A stretch of DNA of 64,000 bases from positions 372,001-436,000 of the forward strand of contig NZ_JACCJZ010000017.1 of assembly GCF_013425765.1 (NCBI RefSeq), in the 5' to 3' direction. Made by a program: the position numbers and the translations under genes. Numbering within the stretch: the first letter of the stretch is position 1; every line of letters starts with the position of its first letter. The notes below the pieces were generated by a model. The model had not been told where the DNA came from and ran no database searches. It saw nothing but the letters and a program-made list of their open reading frames with translations. Of this stretch, positions 16,373 through 24,643 are shown in pieces. This DNA is from Luteimonas deserti. GTDB taxonomy: Bacteria; Pseudomonadota; Gammaproteobacteria; Xanthomonadales; Xanthomonadaceae.

Positions 16373-17596
16373 ATGACCGCTTTCAGCTTCCTGTCCCACC
16401 TGGTCTGCCCGCGCAGCGGCCTGCGCTACGACGCCGACCGCATCCAGCAGCTGAGCGCCGTCGGCGCGCCGCTGCTCGCGGTCTACGACCTCGACGCGCT
16501 GCGCGATGCGGTGCCACGCTCGGCGCTGGCCGGGCGAACCTCCACCCTGTGGCGCTGGCACGAACTGCTGCCGGTGCGCGATCCACGGCATGTGGTCTCG
16601 CTCGGCGAGGGTGGCACCCCGGTGCTGCCGCTCCCGCGGCTGGGCCGGGCGCTCGGGATCGACGCGCTCTCGATGAAGGACGAGGGCATCGTGCCGACGG
16701 GGTCCTTCAAGGCGCGTGGCGCGACGGTGGGCGTGTCGCGCGCACGGGAACTCGGCGTCACCGCCCTGGCGATGCCGACCAACGGCAACGCGGGCGCGGC
16801 CTGGGCGCTGTATGCCGCGCGCGCCGGCATCCACGCGACCATCGTCATGCCCCGAGATGCGCCGTCGATCACCCGCAACGAGGTCGCGATCGCGGGCGCG
16901 GCGCTGTACCTGGTCGACGGCTTGATCAGCGACGCGGGCAAGATCGTCGCGCACGCGGTGGCCGAGCGCGGACTCTACGATGCCTCGACGCTGAAGGAGC
17001 CCTACCGGATCGAGGGCAAGAAGACCATGGGGCTCGAACTCGCCGAGCAGTTCGACTGGTGCCTGCCGGACGTCATCCTGTATCCCACGGGCGGCGGCGT
17101 CGGACTGATCGGCCTGCGCAAGGCCTTCGACGAGCTGCGCGCGCTGGGGTGGCTCGATCCTGCGCGCCCGCTGCCGCGCCTGGTCGCGGTGCAGGCGAGC
17201 GGCTGCGCGCCGATCGTCGATGCCTGGACCCGCCGGGCACCGGACTCCGAATTCTGGGCGGGGTCGCGCACGGTGGCGTTCGGGCTCAACGTACCCAAGG
17301 CGCTCGGCGATTTCCTGGTGCTCGATGCGCTCTATGCGACCGGAGGCTGCGCCGTGGCCGTGGATGACGACGATCTGCTGGCTGCGCAGCGCGACGCCGC
17401 GCGCCTCGAAGGCACCTTCGTGTGTCCGGAAGGCGCGGCGCTGTTCGCCGCCGCGCGCCAGCTCCGCGAGACCGGCTGGATCCGCGCCGGCGAGCGCGTG
17501 GTGGCGCTCAACACCGGCGCCGGCATCAAGTATCCGGAGACCTTCATCGCCTCGCCGCCGCTGCTGCAGCCCGGCGACGGGCTGCCCGCCGACTGA
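16373..17596 (+). CDS. threonine synthase-like PLP enzyme
   Basis: A 407-residue fold-type II PLP enzyme. The N-terminus LVCPRSGLRYDADR resembles the small leader domain of the archaeal/cysteate-type threonine synthases. SLGEGGTPVLPLPRLG and SMKDEGIVPTGSFKARG hold the PLP lysine (K113). TNGNAGAAWA is the phosphate/asparagine loop, and ILYPTGGGVGLIGL is the glycine loop that holds PLP phosphate. It would convert O-phosphohomoserine to threonine, or act on a similar substrate. No homoserine kinase or dehydrogenase adjoins it, so a second, non-pathway role is possible. The start is the ATG just before the conserved leader. Confidence 0.85.
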   Translation: MTAFSFLSHLVCPRSGLRYDADRIQQLSAVGAPLLAVYDLDALRDAVPRSALAGRTSTLWRWHELLPVRDPRHVVSLGEGGTPVLPLPRLGRALGIDALSMKDEGIVPTGSFKARGATVGVSRARELGVTALAMPTNGNAGAAWALYAARAGIHATIVMPRDAPSITRNEVAIAGAALYLVDGLISDAGKIVAHAVAERGLYDASTLKEPYRIEGKKTMGLELAEQFDWCLPDVILYPTGGGVGLIGLRKAFDELRALGWLDPARPLPRLVAVQASGCAPIVDAWTRRAPDSEFWAGSRTVAFGLNVPKALGDFLVLDALYATGGCAVAVDDDDLLAAQRDAARLEGTFVCPEGAALFAAARQLRETGWIRAGERVVALNTGAGIKYPETFIASPPLLQPGDGLPAD

Positions 17597-17603
17597 CACG
17601 GCC

Positions 17604-18239
17604 TCAGTCGGGCGTCGACAGTGCGTCGGCCTCGACCATGTGGACGCCGGGCCGACCGGCGATCGCGGCCTCGAGCATGCAGGCGGCGATGACCGGCGCG
17701 GGACTGATCCGCCAGCGTCGCGGCAGCAGGGGGTGCAACAGGCCGAGCGCACGTGCGGCCATGGCTTCGGCGGGGCGCGGCGGGTCCCGCTGACCGCCGA
17801 TGAGCCCGGGCCGCACCAGGGTGAGCGAGGGGAAACCGACCGCACGCAGTGCGTCCTCGATCTCGCCCTTGACGCGGTTGTAGAAGAACCGCGAATGCGC
17901 ATCTGCCGCCATCGCGGAATTCAGCACGAAGGCCGGCGTGCCGTGGCGGCGCGCGCAGTGCGCGACGGCCAGCGGATAGTCGTGATCCACCGCGCGGAAC
18001 GCCGCACGCGAGCCCGCCGCGCGCATCGTCGTGCCCAGGGTGCAGATCACCGCATCGGCTGCCCACCATGCAGCGTCGGGCAGCCGGTCGAAATCCACCT
18101 GCGGCGCGTCGAGTTTCGGATGGCCGGGCAGGGCTCGGCGCGCCGGCGCGACCACGCGCGTGACGCGCGGGTCGTCCAGCGCACGCTGCAGTACGTGGCG
18201 GCCGACGAGACCGGTGGCTCCGAGGAGGATCAGGCGCAT
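17604..18239 (-). CDS. NAD(P)-binding Rossmann oxidoreductase, atypical SDR
   Basis: A 211-residue protein with GATGLVGRHV at residues 7-16, the nucleotide-binding loop of atypical SDRs, and the pattern VDFDRLPDAAWWAADAVICTLGTT, typical of the YbjT/HTATIP2-like group. NRVKGEIEDALRAVGF has the residual Y/N-x-x-x-K arrangement (FYNRVKGE). LTLVRPGLIGG is the conserved strand after it. The substrate is unknown. It converges with the threonine synthase-like gene. Confidence 0.8.
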   Translation of the reverse strand: MRLILLGATGLVGRHVLQRALDDPRVTRVVAPARRALPGHPKLDAPQVDFDRLPDAAWWAADAVICTLGTTMRAAGSRAAFRAVDHDYPLAVAHCARRHGTPAFVLNSAMAADAHSRFFYNRVKGEIEDALRAVGFPSLTLVRPGLIGGQRDPPRPAEAMAARALGLLHPLLPRRWRISPAPVIAACMLEAAIAGRPGVHMVEADALSTPD

Positions 18240-18393
18240 CGCGACTCCGTGACAGGAAAAACAGGTCGGCGGCGCATCCAGCGCCACGCTCTTTGCTCGC
18301 TGCGCCTCAGCAGGAGCAAGATCCGCGGGGCGCCAGCCAAATGTGGATCGGGTCGGCGCGCAGGGCCACGCCGTGCCAAGCGCGGTGTCGGAC

Positions 18394-19014
18394 TCATCGC
18401 ACGATACGCGCGCGTTCGTCGAGTGCCAGCCAGCACAGGGCGACGGTCGTCGCGTCCCCGAGCGCGGTATGTCGCCCCAGCACCGGCACGCCCAGCTCCT
18501 CGGCGATGCGCGGCAGTTCGAGGTTCGGCGGCACGTCCGGACGGGCGCGTCGTGCGCGCCGGGCATAGGCGGACGCGAGTTCGACGTGTGGGTGGGGCAG
18601 CGGGAATCCGGTCACCGCGCGCACGTGCGGCGCCAGCATCGCGAGGTCGAACGCGAGGTGATAGCCGAGCAGGCGACGGCTGCCCAGCCACATCAGGAAT
18701 GCACGCACGGCGGGCGTGACCGACATGCCGCCTGCGGCTTCGTCCGGGGTGATGTGATGGTGGCGGATCGATTCGATGCCGAACGCGCGATCGGGGCGGA
18801 TGCGGCACTCGAAGCGCTCGGACAGCTGCACCCGTCCGGCGCGTACCGGGACCGCGGCGAGGCTGAGGACATGGTCACGGCGCGGATCGAGCCCCGTGGT
18901 CTCCAGATCGAGGCTCACCCATTCGTCGCGCGCGACCGGCTGCAACAGGCGGGCCCAGTCGCCTGCGCCATGCTGCCGACGCAGCCACCAGCGGTGCAGG
19001 GGGCCCACCGTCAC
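18394..19014 (-). CDS. 3'-5' exonuclease, DnaQ/epsilon-like
   Basis: A 206-residue DEDD exonuclease. SLDLETTGLD (D36, E38) is motif I, LGYHLAFDLAMLA motif II and HTALGDATTVA (His and Asp) motif III, making a DEDDh enzyme like the epsilon subunit of DNA polymerase III. It starts at a GTG that overlaps the upstream sensor gene's TGA by four bases (GTGA), so translation is coupled. That partner has cNMP, CBS and DUF294 domains, a pairing I recall as recurrent in proteobacteria. It may degrade DNA or RNA under nucleotide-signal control; this is inference. Confidence 0.85.
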   Translation of the reverse strand: MTVGPLHRWWLRRQHGAGDWARLLQPVARDEWVSLDLETTGLDPRRDHVLSLAAVPVRAGRVQLSERFECRIRPDRAFGIESIRHHHITPDEAAGGMSVTPAVRAFLMWLGSRRLLGYHLAFDLAMLAPHVRAVTGFPLPHPHVELASAYARRARRARPDVPPNLELPRIAEELGVPVLGRHTALGDATTVALCWLALDERARIVR

Positions 19015-20831
19015 TCCGTCAGGTGGAACGTGCGGCGCACGTGCTCGCGGAAGTCCTTCACCACGTGGAAGGCGTCCCGCAGCAGCTCGCGATCCAGTCG
19101 GCGCAGGCGCTCGGTGTCGATGCGGTTGTCGGGTACGCGGCCCGCGTCGAGCGCGGCGAGCTGGGCATCGAGCCGCATGCGCTGGAACACGTTGAGCGCC
19201 TGGGGCAGGTCGCGGCCCAGTGCCGCCGACAGTTCCCCGCGCGCAGCGAGCGCCTCGCACCGCTCCACGGTGCCTGTCGCCTCGATGCCGTGACGCAGGG
19301 CCAGGCAGCGCACGCCGTGTACCACCGGGAAGATTCCGCCCTTCTTGACGTCGGTGCCGTCGGCTGCGCTGCGCACGCGACCGAAGAAGGTCAGCGGCGG
19401 CTCGAAGGCCAGCGTGGCGCCGGCCAGGTGGTGCAGCAGGATCTCGTCCTCGCCCAGGGCCATCAGCCGCTGCTTGATCGGAACGAACAAGGCGGTGTTT
19501 CCGGCGACCGGCCGGGCGTCCATCGCGATCGAGAGATCCAGCGCCGCCTCGCCGCCGTGCTGCCGCTGCCAGTGGTCGATCCGCGCCCGCCAGCCCGCGG
19601 CGGTCATGCGCCAGTGCGGGTTGTTCACCATGACGCGCCCGGGGCAGGGCGGATAGCCGACGTCGGCCAGTGCGGCGCTGAAGCGCTCCATGGCCGTATC
19701 GAGGCCCGTCCAGTCGCCCTCGTCGGCGACCACCAGGGCATTGTCCTGGTCGGTCTTGAGCAACTGTTCGCGTCGCCCCTCGCTGCCCATCACCAGCAAA
19801 CACAGACGCTCGCGCTGCGGCGCCGGCACCACCAGCTCGAAGATGCGGCCCATGATCCGGCTGTTGAGCGCGCTCACCAGCTCCATGAGGTAGGGCATGC
19901 GGGCGCCGTGGGCGGCCAGGCTGCGCACCAGCGCGGTCATGCCGGATGCCGCCCCGGCGACCTCCTCGAGCGTGGTCGCGCGCGCGAGCCGCAGACTGAC
20001 CAGGTGCGAATGGCTGGCGAAATGCGACAGCACCTCGGCGATACCGAGCGTGCCCGTGATCGCGCCGTCCCGGGCGCGCACGACCACACGGTCGATATGC
20101 CGCTCGGTCATGCTGATCAGGGCCTGGAACAAGACCTCGCCGGTGCCGACGCATACGAGCGGGCGGCTGGCCAGCGGGCCGACCGGCGCGTCCAGGGCAT
20201 GGCCGTCGACGGTGAGGGCTTCGAGCAGATCGGTCCGGGTGACGATGCCCGGTTCCGCGTGGACGGGGTCGTCGACCAGCAGGCAGTCCACCCGCCGCGC
20301 GCGCAGCCGGGCGCTGGCATCGGCGATCGAGGTCGTGGCCGTGACGTGCTCGGCAGGTGCCAGCTGCGCCTCGCCCACCTGGGTGACCATCAGCTCGCCC
20401 GCTTCGCGCCGATCGCGTCCGTCGCCTGCCAGCTGGCCCTTCACCGCCAGGCCCTCGTTGAAGTAGGCGGCGAAGCGCGGGTAATCGTCGACCAGGCTGC
20501 GGAACACCTCGGCCGGAATCAGGAAGCTCAGCACGTCGCCGTCGGCGCGATAGCTCAGGCGCGCGCGTCCGGCCATGACCGCCCATGCGCCGAACACGTC
20601 CCCGGGGCCGTAGTCGGCGAAGCGGCGCTCGCCGCCGCCCTCGGTCTGGTAGGCGTGCACGAGGCCCTTGAGGATCACGTGGACGTGGGCCGAAGCCTGG
20701 CCTGCGGTGATCAGCGTGGTGCCGGCCGCATGGAACCCGATGTCGACGCTGGCCTGCAGGCGTTCGCGGCCGGCGTCGTCGAGCAGGTCGAACGGCGGCA
20801 GTGCGAGGTCGAGTCCGGGCACGGGGTCCAT
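19011..20831 (-). CDS. cyclic-nucleotide-binding / CBS / DUF294 nucleotidyltransferase-like protein
   Basis: A 606-residue cytoplasmic regulatory protein in four parts. A cNMP-binding domain lies at about 10-130 (FHAAGTTLITAGQASAHVHV; FADYGPGDVFGAWAVMAG). Two CBS motifs follow at about 150-270 (DCLLVDDPVHAEPGIVTRTD; IDRVVVRARDGAITGTLG). A DUF294 nucleotidyltransferase-like domain has the loop LLVMGSEGRREQLLKTDQDN (G-S...D-x-D), and the C-terminal helical domain is the usual substrate-binding part. The start at MDPVPGLDLAL directly precedes the cNMP domain. It is translationally coupled to the DnaQ-like exonuclease and divergent from the hydrolase gene 88 bp away. The signal bound is unknown. 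Confidence 0.88.
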   Translation of the reverse strand: MDPVPGLDLALPPFDLLDDAGRERLQASVDIGFHAAGTTLITAGQASAHVHVILKGLVHAYQTEGGGERRFADYGPGDVFGAWAVMAGRARLSYRADGDVLSFLIPAEVFRSLVDDYPRFAAYFNEGLAVKGQLAGDGRDRREAGELMVTQVGEAQLAPAEHVTATTSIADASARLRARRVDCLLVDDPVHAEPGIVTRTDLLEALTVDGHALDAPVGPLASRPLVCVGTGEVLFQALISMTERHIDRVVVRARDGAITGTLGIAEVLSHFASHSHLVSLRLARATTLEEVAGAASGMTALVRSLAAHGARMPYLMELVSALNSRIMGRIFELVVPAPQRERLCLLVMGSEGRREQLLKTDQDNALVVADEGDWTGLDTAMERFSAALADVGYPPCPGRVMVNNPHWRMTAAGWRARIDHWQRQHGGEAALDLSIAMDARPVAGNTALFVPIKQRLMALGEDEILLHHLAGATLAFEPPLTFFGRVRSAADGTDVKKGGIFPVVHGVRCLALRHGIEATGTVERCEALAARGELSAALGRDLPQALNVFQRMRLDAQLAALDAGRVPDNRIDTERLRRLDRELLRDAFHVVKDFREHVRRTFHLTE

Positions 20832-20919
20832 GCCGTCTATTGTGCGCACAGCGGGTCGCGGATCCGCCAGTCGGCCCGCGCCGTACACTCGGACTCCACT
20901 GCCGGCCCGGAGCACCGCC

Positions 20920-21816
20920 ATGTCCCGACTCACCGCACGCGATTTCCATCCCGACCTGCTCGAGCTCTACGACTTCTACGTGCACGGGCGGATCAGCCGG
21001 CGCGATTTCCTCGACCGCGCCGCGCGGTTCGCCGTCGGCGGCCTCACCGCGACCGCGCTGCTGGCCTCGCTGGCGCCGAACTATGCGCTGGCGCAGCAGA
21101 TCCAGTTCACCGATCCGGACATCGTGGCCGAGTACATCCGCTATCCGTCGCCGAACGGGCACGGAGAGGTGCGGGGATACCTGGTGCGACCGGCGAAGGC
21201 CGAACGGCCGCAGCCGGGGGTGGTCGTGGTGCACGAGAACCGGGGCCTGAACCCCTACATCGAGGACGTCGCCCGGCGCGTGGCCAAGGCCGGCTTCGTC
21301 GCGCTGGCGCCCGACGGCCTGTCCTCGGTGGGCGGCTATCCCGGCAACGACGAGAAGGGCCGCGAGCTGCAGCAGACCGTCGACCCGGAGAAGCTCATGA
21401 ACGACTTCTTCGCGGCCATCGAGTTCCTGCTCGCCAGTCCGCTGACCACCGATCGCGTCGGCATCACCGGCTTCTGCTACGGCGGCGGCGTCTCGCACGC
21501 CGCCGCTGCGGCGTACCCGGAGCTGGGCGCGGCGGTGCCGTTCTACGGACGCCAGGGACGGCCGGACGACGTGCCGCGCATCCGGGCGCCGCTGCTGGTG
21601 CATCTGGCCGAGAACGACCCGCGCATCAACGAAGGCTGGCCCGCCTACGAGGCCGCGCTGAAGGCGGCGGGCACTCCGTACGAGGCCCACATCTACCCGG
21701 GCACCCACCACGGGTTCCACAACGATTCGACCCCGCGTTACGACGAGGCTGCCGCGAAGCTGGCCTGGACGCGCACGCTCGACTGGTTCCGCACGCATCT
21801 GGGCGAACCCGGCTGA
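20920..21816 (+). CDS. Tat-exported dienelactone hydrolase family protein
   Basis: A 298-residue alpha/beta hydrolase. The twin-arginine motif SRRDFLDRAARFA (about 26-38) precedes a hydrophobic stretch ending at ALAQ, so it is predicted to be exported folded through Tat. The catalytic triad is C186 in GITGFCYGGG, an Asp in HLAENDPRIN and a His in THHGFHND, with VVVVHENRGLNPYI forming the oxyanion region. Family members hydrolyse dienelactones or related esters; the in vivo substrate is unknown. The start is the ATG giving the Tat leader. The divergent neighbour is the cNMP/CBS protein, and a second Tat enzyme lies downstream. Confidence 0.88.
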   Translation: MSRLTARDFHPDLLELYDFYVHGRISRRDFLDRAARFAVGGLTATALLASLAPNYALAQQIQFTDPDIVAEYIRYPSPNGHGEVRGYLVRPAKAERPQPGVVVVHENRGLNPYIEDVARRVAKAGFVALAPDGLSSVGGYPGNDEKGRELQQTVDPEKLMNDFFAAIEFLLASPLTTDRVGITGFCYGGGVSHAAAAAYPELGAAVPFYGRQGRPDDVPRIRAPLLVHLAENDPRINEGWPAYEAALKAAGTPYEAHIYPGTHHGFHNDSTPRYDEAAAKLAWTRTLDWFRTHLGEPG

Positions 21817-22006
21817 GCGCCCACGCCGCGTTCGAGGCATGCGCGCGGGGCCGGGCTGCGTCGCGCGCGCGACGCATCGAGGGGCGGGGGCGACGGCCGG
21901 GTGACGGTCGGCCTCCCGACTTCCGGCAGGTGTCGCCACGGCGCCCGCCTTCCAGACTCGCGCCACGCCGTCGCCAGCGTGGCGAGGCACCCTGCCTGGA
22001 GCCGTC

Positions 22007-23155
22007 ATGCCTACCCGCCGTCGTGACCTGCTGAAACTCGCCGCCCTCGCCACCACTGCCGGCGCTCTGCCGTCGATCGGGATGGCCGCTTCGCCTCCGG
22101 TCGCGCGCGCGACGCGTCCGCTGCGCATCCTGATCCTCGGCGGCACCGGTTTCACCGGCCCGTTCCAGGTGGCGTACGCGCTGGCACGGGGGCACCAGGT
22201 CACCGTGTTCAACCGCGGCCGGCGTCCCACGCCCGAGTGGCCGGGCGCGGTGGAGCAGCTGCAGGGCGACCGCAACGCGGGCGAGCTGGATGCGCTGCGC
22301 GGCCGCGAGTGGGACGTGTGCATCGACAATCCCACCACGCTGCCGGCCTGGGTGCGCGATGCCGGCGGCGTGCTCGCCGGCCGCGTGGGGCACTACATCT
22401 TCATCTCGTCGATCTCCGTCTATGCCGACGGCAGCCGGGCGGGCATCGACGAGGACGCCGCGGTTGCGAAGTACACGGGCGCCGACCCGATGGCGGAAAC
22501 CTCGGCCACGCTCCAGGCCGATGTCGCGAACCTGTTCGGTCCACTGAAGGCGGCCAGCGAGGCGGAGGCCCGGCGGCAGTTCGGCGATCAGGTCAGCATC
22601 GTGCGCCCGGGCTACATCGTGGGGCCGCGTGACGAAACCGACCGCTTCAGCTACTGGCCGCTGCGGGTCGCGGATGGGGGCGAGATGCTGGTGCCCGGCG
22701 ACGGCCGTGATCCCGTGCAGTTCGTCGACGGCCGGGACCTGGGCGAGTGGGTGGTGCGCCTGGCGGAAACGCGCACGCGCGGTACCTTCAATGCGACGGG
22801 TCCCGACTTCCGCCTGGGCACCGATGCCCTGGTCCACGGCGCGCATGCGGTCACGGGCGGGGCGATCCGGTACACCCATGTGCCTGCCGCGTTCCTGCAC
22901 GCCGAAGGCGTGGCCTTCGGCGCCGATCTGCCGATCTGGTTCTCGCAGGACCACGCCTTCGGAGGCTACGGCCAGGTCGACAACCGGCGCGCGATCGCCG
23001 CCGGACTGACCTTCCGTCCGTTGGCGACGACGGTGGCGGATCTGCTCGCCTGGTACCGCGCCCTGCCCGGAGACCGGCAGCGCGCGCCGCGTGCCGGCAT
23101 GACGCGCGAGCGCGAGGCCGCGCTGTTGCGCGCCTGGCACGCGCGCGCCGGCTGA
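22007..23155 (+). CDS. Tat-exported NAD-dependent epimerase/dehydratase-like protein
   Basis: A 382-residue protein with an N-terminal Tat signal (TRRRDLLKLAALATTAGA) and then an extended-SDR Rossmann domain: RILILGGTGFTG with G45-x-x-G-x-x-G51, the second strand HQVTVFNRG, then IFISSISVYAD with a serine at the catalytic position and VSIVRPGYIVGPRDETDR. It resembles the isoflavone-reductase/epimerase group. Export with a bound NAD cofactor would be the reason for using Tat. The substrate is unknown. It follows another Tat enzyme after about 190 bp on the same strand. Confidence 0.82.
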   Translation: MPTRRRDLLKLAALATTAGALPSIGMAASPPVARATRPLRILILGGTGFTGPFQVAYALARGHQVTVFNRGRRPTPEWPGAVEQLQGDRNAGELDALRGREWDVCIDNPTTLPAWVRDAGGVLAGRVGHYIFISSISVYADGSRAGIDEDAAVAKYTGADPMAETSATLQADVANLFGPLKAASEAEARRQFGDQVSIVRPGYIVGPRDETDRFSYWPLRVADGGEMLVPGDGRDPVQFVDGRDLGEWVVRLAETRTRGTFNATGPDFRLGTDALVHGAHAVTGGAIRYTHVPAAFLHAEGVAFGADLPIWFSQDHAFGGYGQVDNRRAIAAGLTFRPLATTVADLLAWYRALPGDRQRAPRAGMTREREAALLRAWHARAG

Positions 23156-23255
23156 GATCACGCCCGCCGCCAGCAGCAGGACACGCGAACCGCCGGCGCT
23201 CACGGTACGCGCGAGGCCGCGTGTACAGTCCCGGACCCGGATCCAGGAGTGCGCC

Positions 23256-24191
23256 ATGTCCGTTTCACCAGTCGCCACGCCCGCATTCACCGCGATCGGC
23301 ACGCCCGGCCGGCCCTGGGGCGACGCGGAGCGGGCGCAATGGCGCAGCCGTCTCGAGAGGCGTCGCGTGTACGCGGAGACCGTGCTGCCGCGCGTGGAGC
23401 GTCTGCGCGCGACATGGGACGTGCTGCGCTACGGCGAGGTGGCCTACGACGGGGAGACGTTCCCGCTGTTCGCATTGCGCAGCCGGGAGACTGACCCGGC
23501 CCTGCCGATCGCCCTGGTCACCGGCGGCGTGCACGGATACGAGACCAGTGGTGTGCACGGCGCTCTCGAGTTCGCCGAGCACCATGCCGGCGAGCATGCC
23601 GGTCGGATCCAGCGGATCGTGGTGCCCTGCGTGAGCCCGTGGGCCTTCGAGCGTGTGCAGCGCTGGAACCGCGATGCGGTCGATCCCAACCGGTCCTTCC
23701 GCCCCGGGAGTCCGTCGGCCGAGGCGGCAGCGCTGATCGACTGGCTCGGCCCGGTGCGTCATCGGGTGCGCGTGCATATCGACCTGCACGAAACCACCGA
23801 CAGCGACGAGACCGAGTTCCGGCCGGCGCTCGCGGCCCGGGACGGCGTCGAATTCGTGCCGGGCGCCATTCCGGACGGCTTCTATCTGGTGGGCGACACG
23901 GCGCGACCGCAACCCGGGTTCCAGCAGGCGATCCTGGAGGCGGTCGCGCAGGTGGCGCATATCGCACCGTCCGATGCGGACGGCACGCTGATCGGCACGC
24001 CGGCGACCGCGCCGGGCCTGATCGAATATCCCGTCCACGAACTGGGCCTGTGCGTCGGCTTCAGTGACGCGCCCTTCGTCACCACGACCGAGGTCTATCC
24101 CGACAGTCCGCGGACCACACCGGCCGAATGCGATGCGGCCCAGGTCGCGGCGGTGCGCGCGGCGATCGGTTTCGCACTGGCCGCGCGCTGA
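23256..24191 (+). CDS. M14-family zinc carboxypeptidase-like protein
   Basis: A 311-residue member of the M14/succinylglutamate desuccinylase-aspartoacylase group. TGGVHGYETSGVHGA gives H93 and E96 (H-x-x-E zinc motif), and HIDLHET gives H178 as third ligand. AVDPNRSFRPG (about 141-151) is the substrate-binding DPNR motif. The last part, GTPATAPGLIEYPVHELGLC, supplies the expected C-terminal glutamate. There is no signal peptide, so it acts in the cytoplasm. It is followed four bases later by a VOC gene, so the two are co-transcribed. Confidence 0.85.
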   Translation: MSVSPVATPAFTAIGTPGRPWGDAERAQWRSRLERRRVYAETVLPRVERLRATWDVLRYGEVAYDGETFPLFALRSRETDPALPIALVTGGVHGYETSGVHGALEFAEHHAGEHAGRIQRIVVPCVSPWAFERVQRWNRDAVDPNRSFRPGSPSAEAAALIDWLGPVRHRVRVHIDLHETTDSDETEFRPALAARDGVEFVPGAIPDGFYLVGDTARPQPGFQQAILEAVAQVAHIAPSDADGTLIGTPATAPGLIEYPVHELGLCVGFSDAPFVTTTEVYPDSPRTTPAECDAAQVAAVRAAIGFALAAR

Positions 24192-24195
24192 CACG

Positions 24196-24609
24196 GTGCT
24201 GCGCGGCATCCACCACGTCGCGGTGATCTGCGGCGATTACGCGGCCTCGAAGGCGTTCTACACCGGCGTGCTCGGGCTCGCGGTCGTGGCCGAGCACCAC
24301 CGCGACGACCGTGACTCGTGGAAGCTCGATCTGGCGCTGCCCGACGGCGGGCAGCTCGAGCTGTTTTCGTTTCCCGGTGCGCCGCCCCGGCCTTCGTGGC
24401 CGGAGGCGCGCGGGCTGCGGCATCTCGCGTTCTCGGTCGACGATGTCGAGGCCTGGCGCCGGCGCCTGGCCGCGGTCGGGATCGAGGTCGAAGCGGTCCG
24501 CGTCGATCCGTACACCGGCCGGCGTTTCACGTTCTTCGCCGATCCCGACGATCTGCCGCTCGAACTCTACGAAGTGCCGCCGGCCGCCATGGCCTCGACC
24601 GGCGGTTGA
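24196..24609 (+). CDS. VOC-family protein, YaeR/GloA2-like
   Basis: A 137-residue vicinal-oxygen-chelate protein started at a GTG four bases after the M14 gene. The sequence closely follows E. coli YaeR as I remember it: IHHVAVICGDYAASKAFYTG, RDDRDSWKLDLAL, LELFSFPGAPPRPSWPEA, GLRHLAFSVDDVEAW and RVDPYTGRRFTFFADPD. Metal ligands are the His of HHVAVI, the Glu of LELFSF, the His of RHLAFSV and the final Glu of LELYEVP. It resembles glyoxalase I, but the substrate has not been established to my knowledge. Confidence 0.9.
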   Translation: MLRGIHHVAVICGDYAASKAFYTGVLGLAVVAEHHRDDRDSWKLDLALPDGGQLELFSFPGAPPRPSWPEARGLRHLAFSVDDVEAWRRRLAAVGIEVEAVRVDPYTGRRFTFFADPDDLPLELYEVPPAAMASTGG

Positions 24610-24643
24610 GGACGCTCGTGGGGCGCGCTGGACGCGCGTCGAT

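Noticed and set aside
19023..22034. A plus-strand open frame of about 1000 codons.
   Set aside because: It is antisense to the cNMP/CBS gene and out of frame with the hydrolase, has no domain, and real genes with clear motifs occupy the other frames.
18394..22338. A minus-strand open frame of over 1300 codons spanning several genes.
   Set aside because: Only its last 206 codons (the exonuclease) look like a protein; the rest is the shadow of the CBS, hydrolase and epimerase-like genes, rich in Arg/Gly/His with no motifs.
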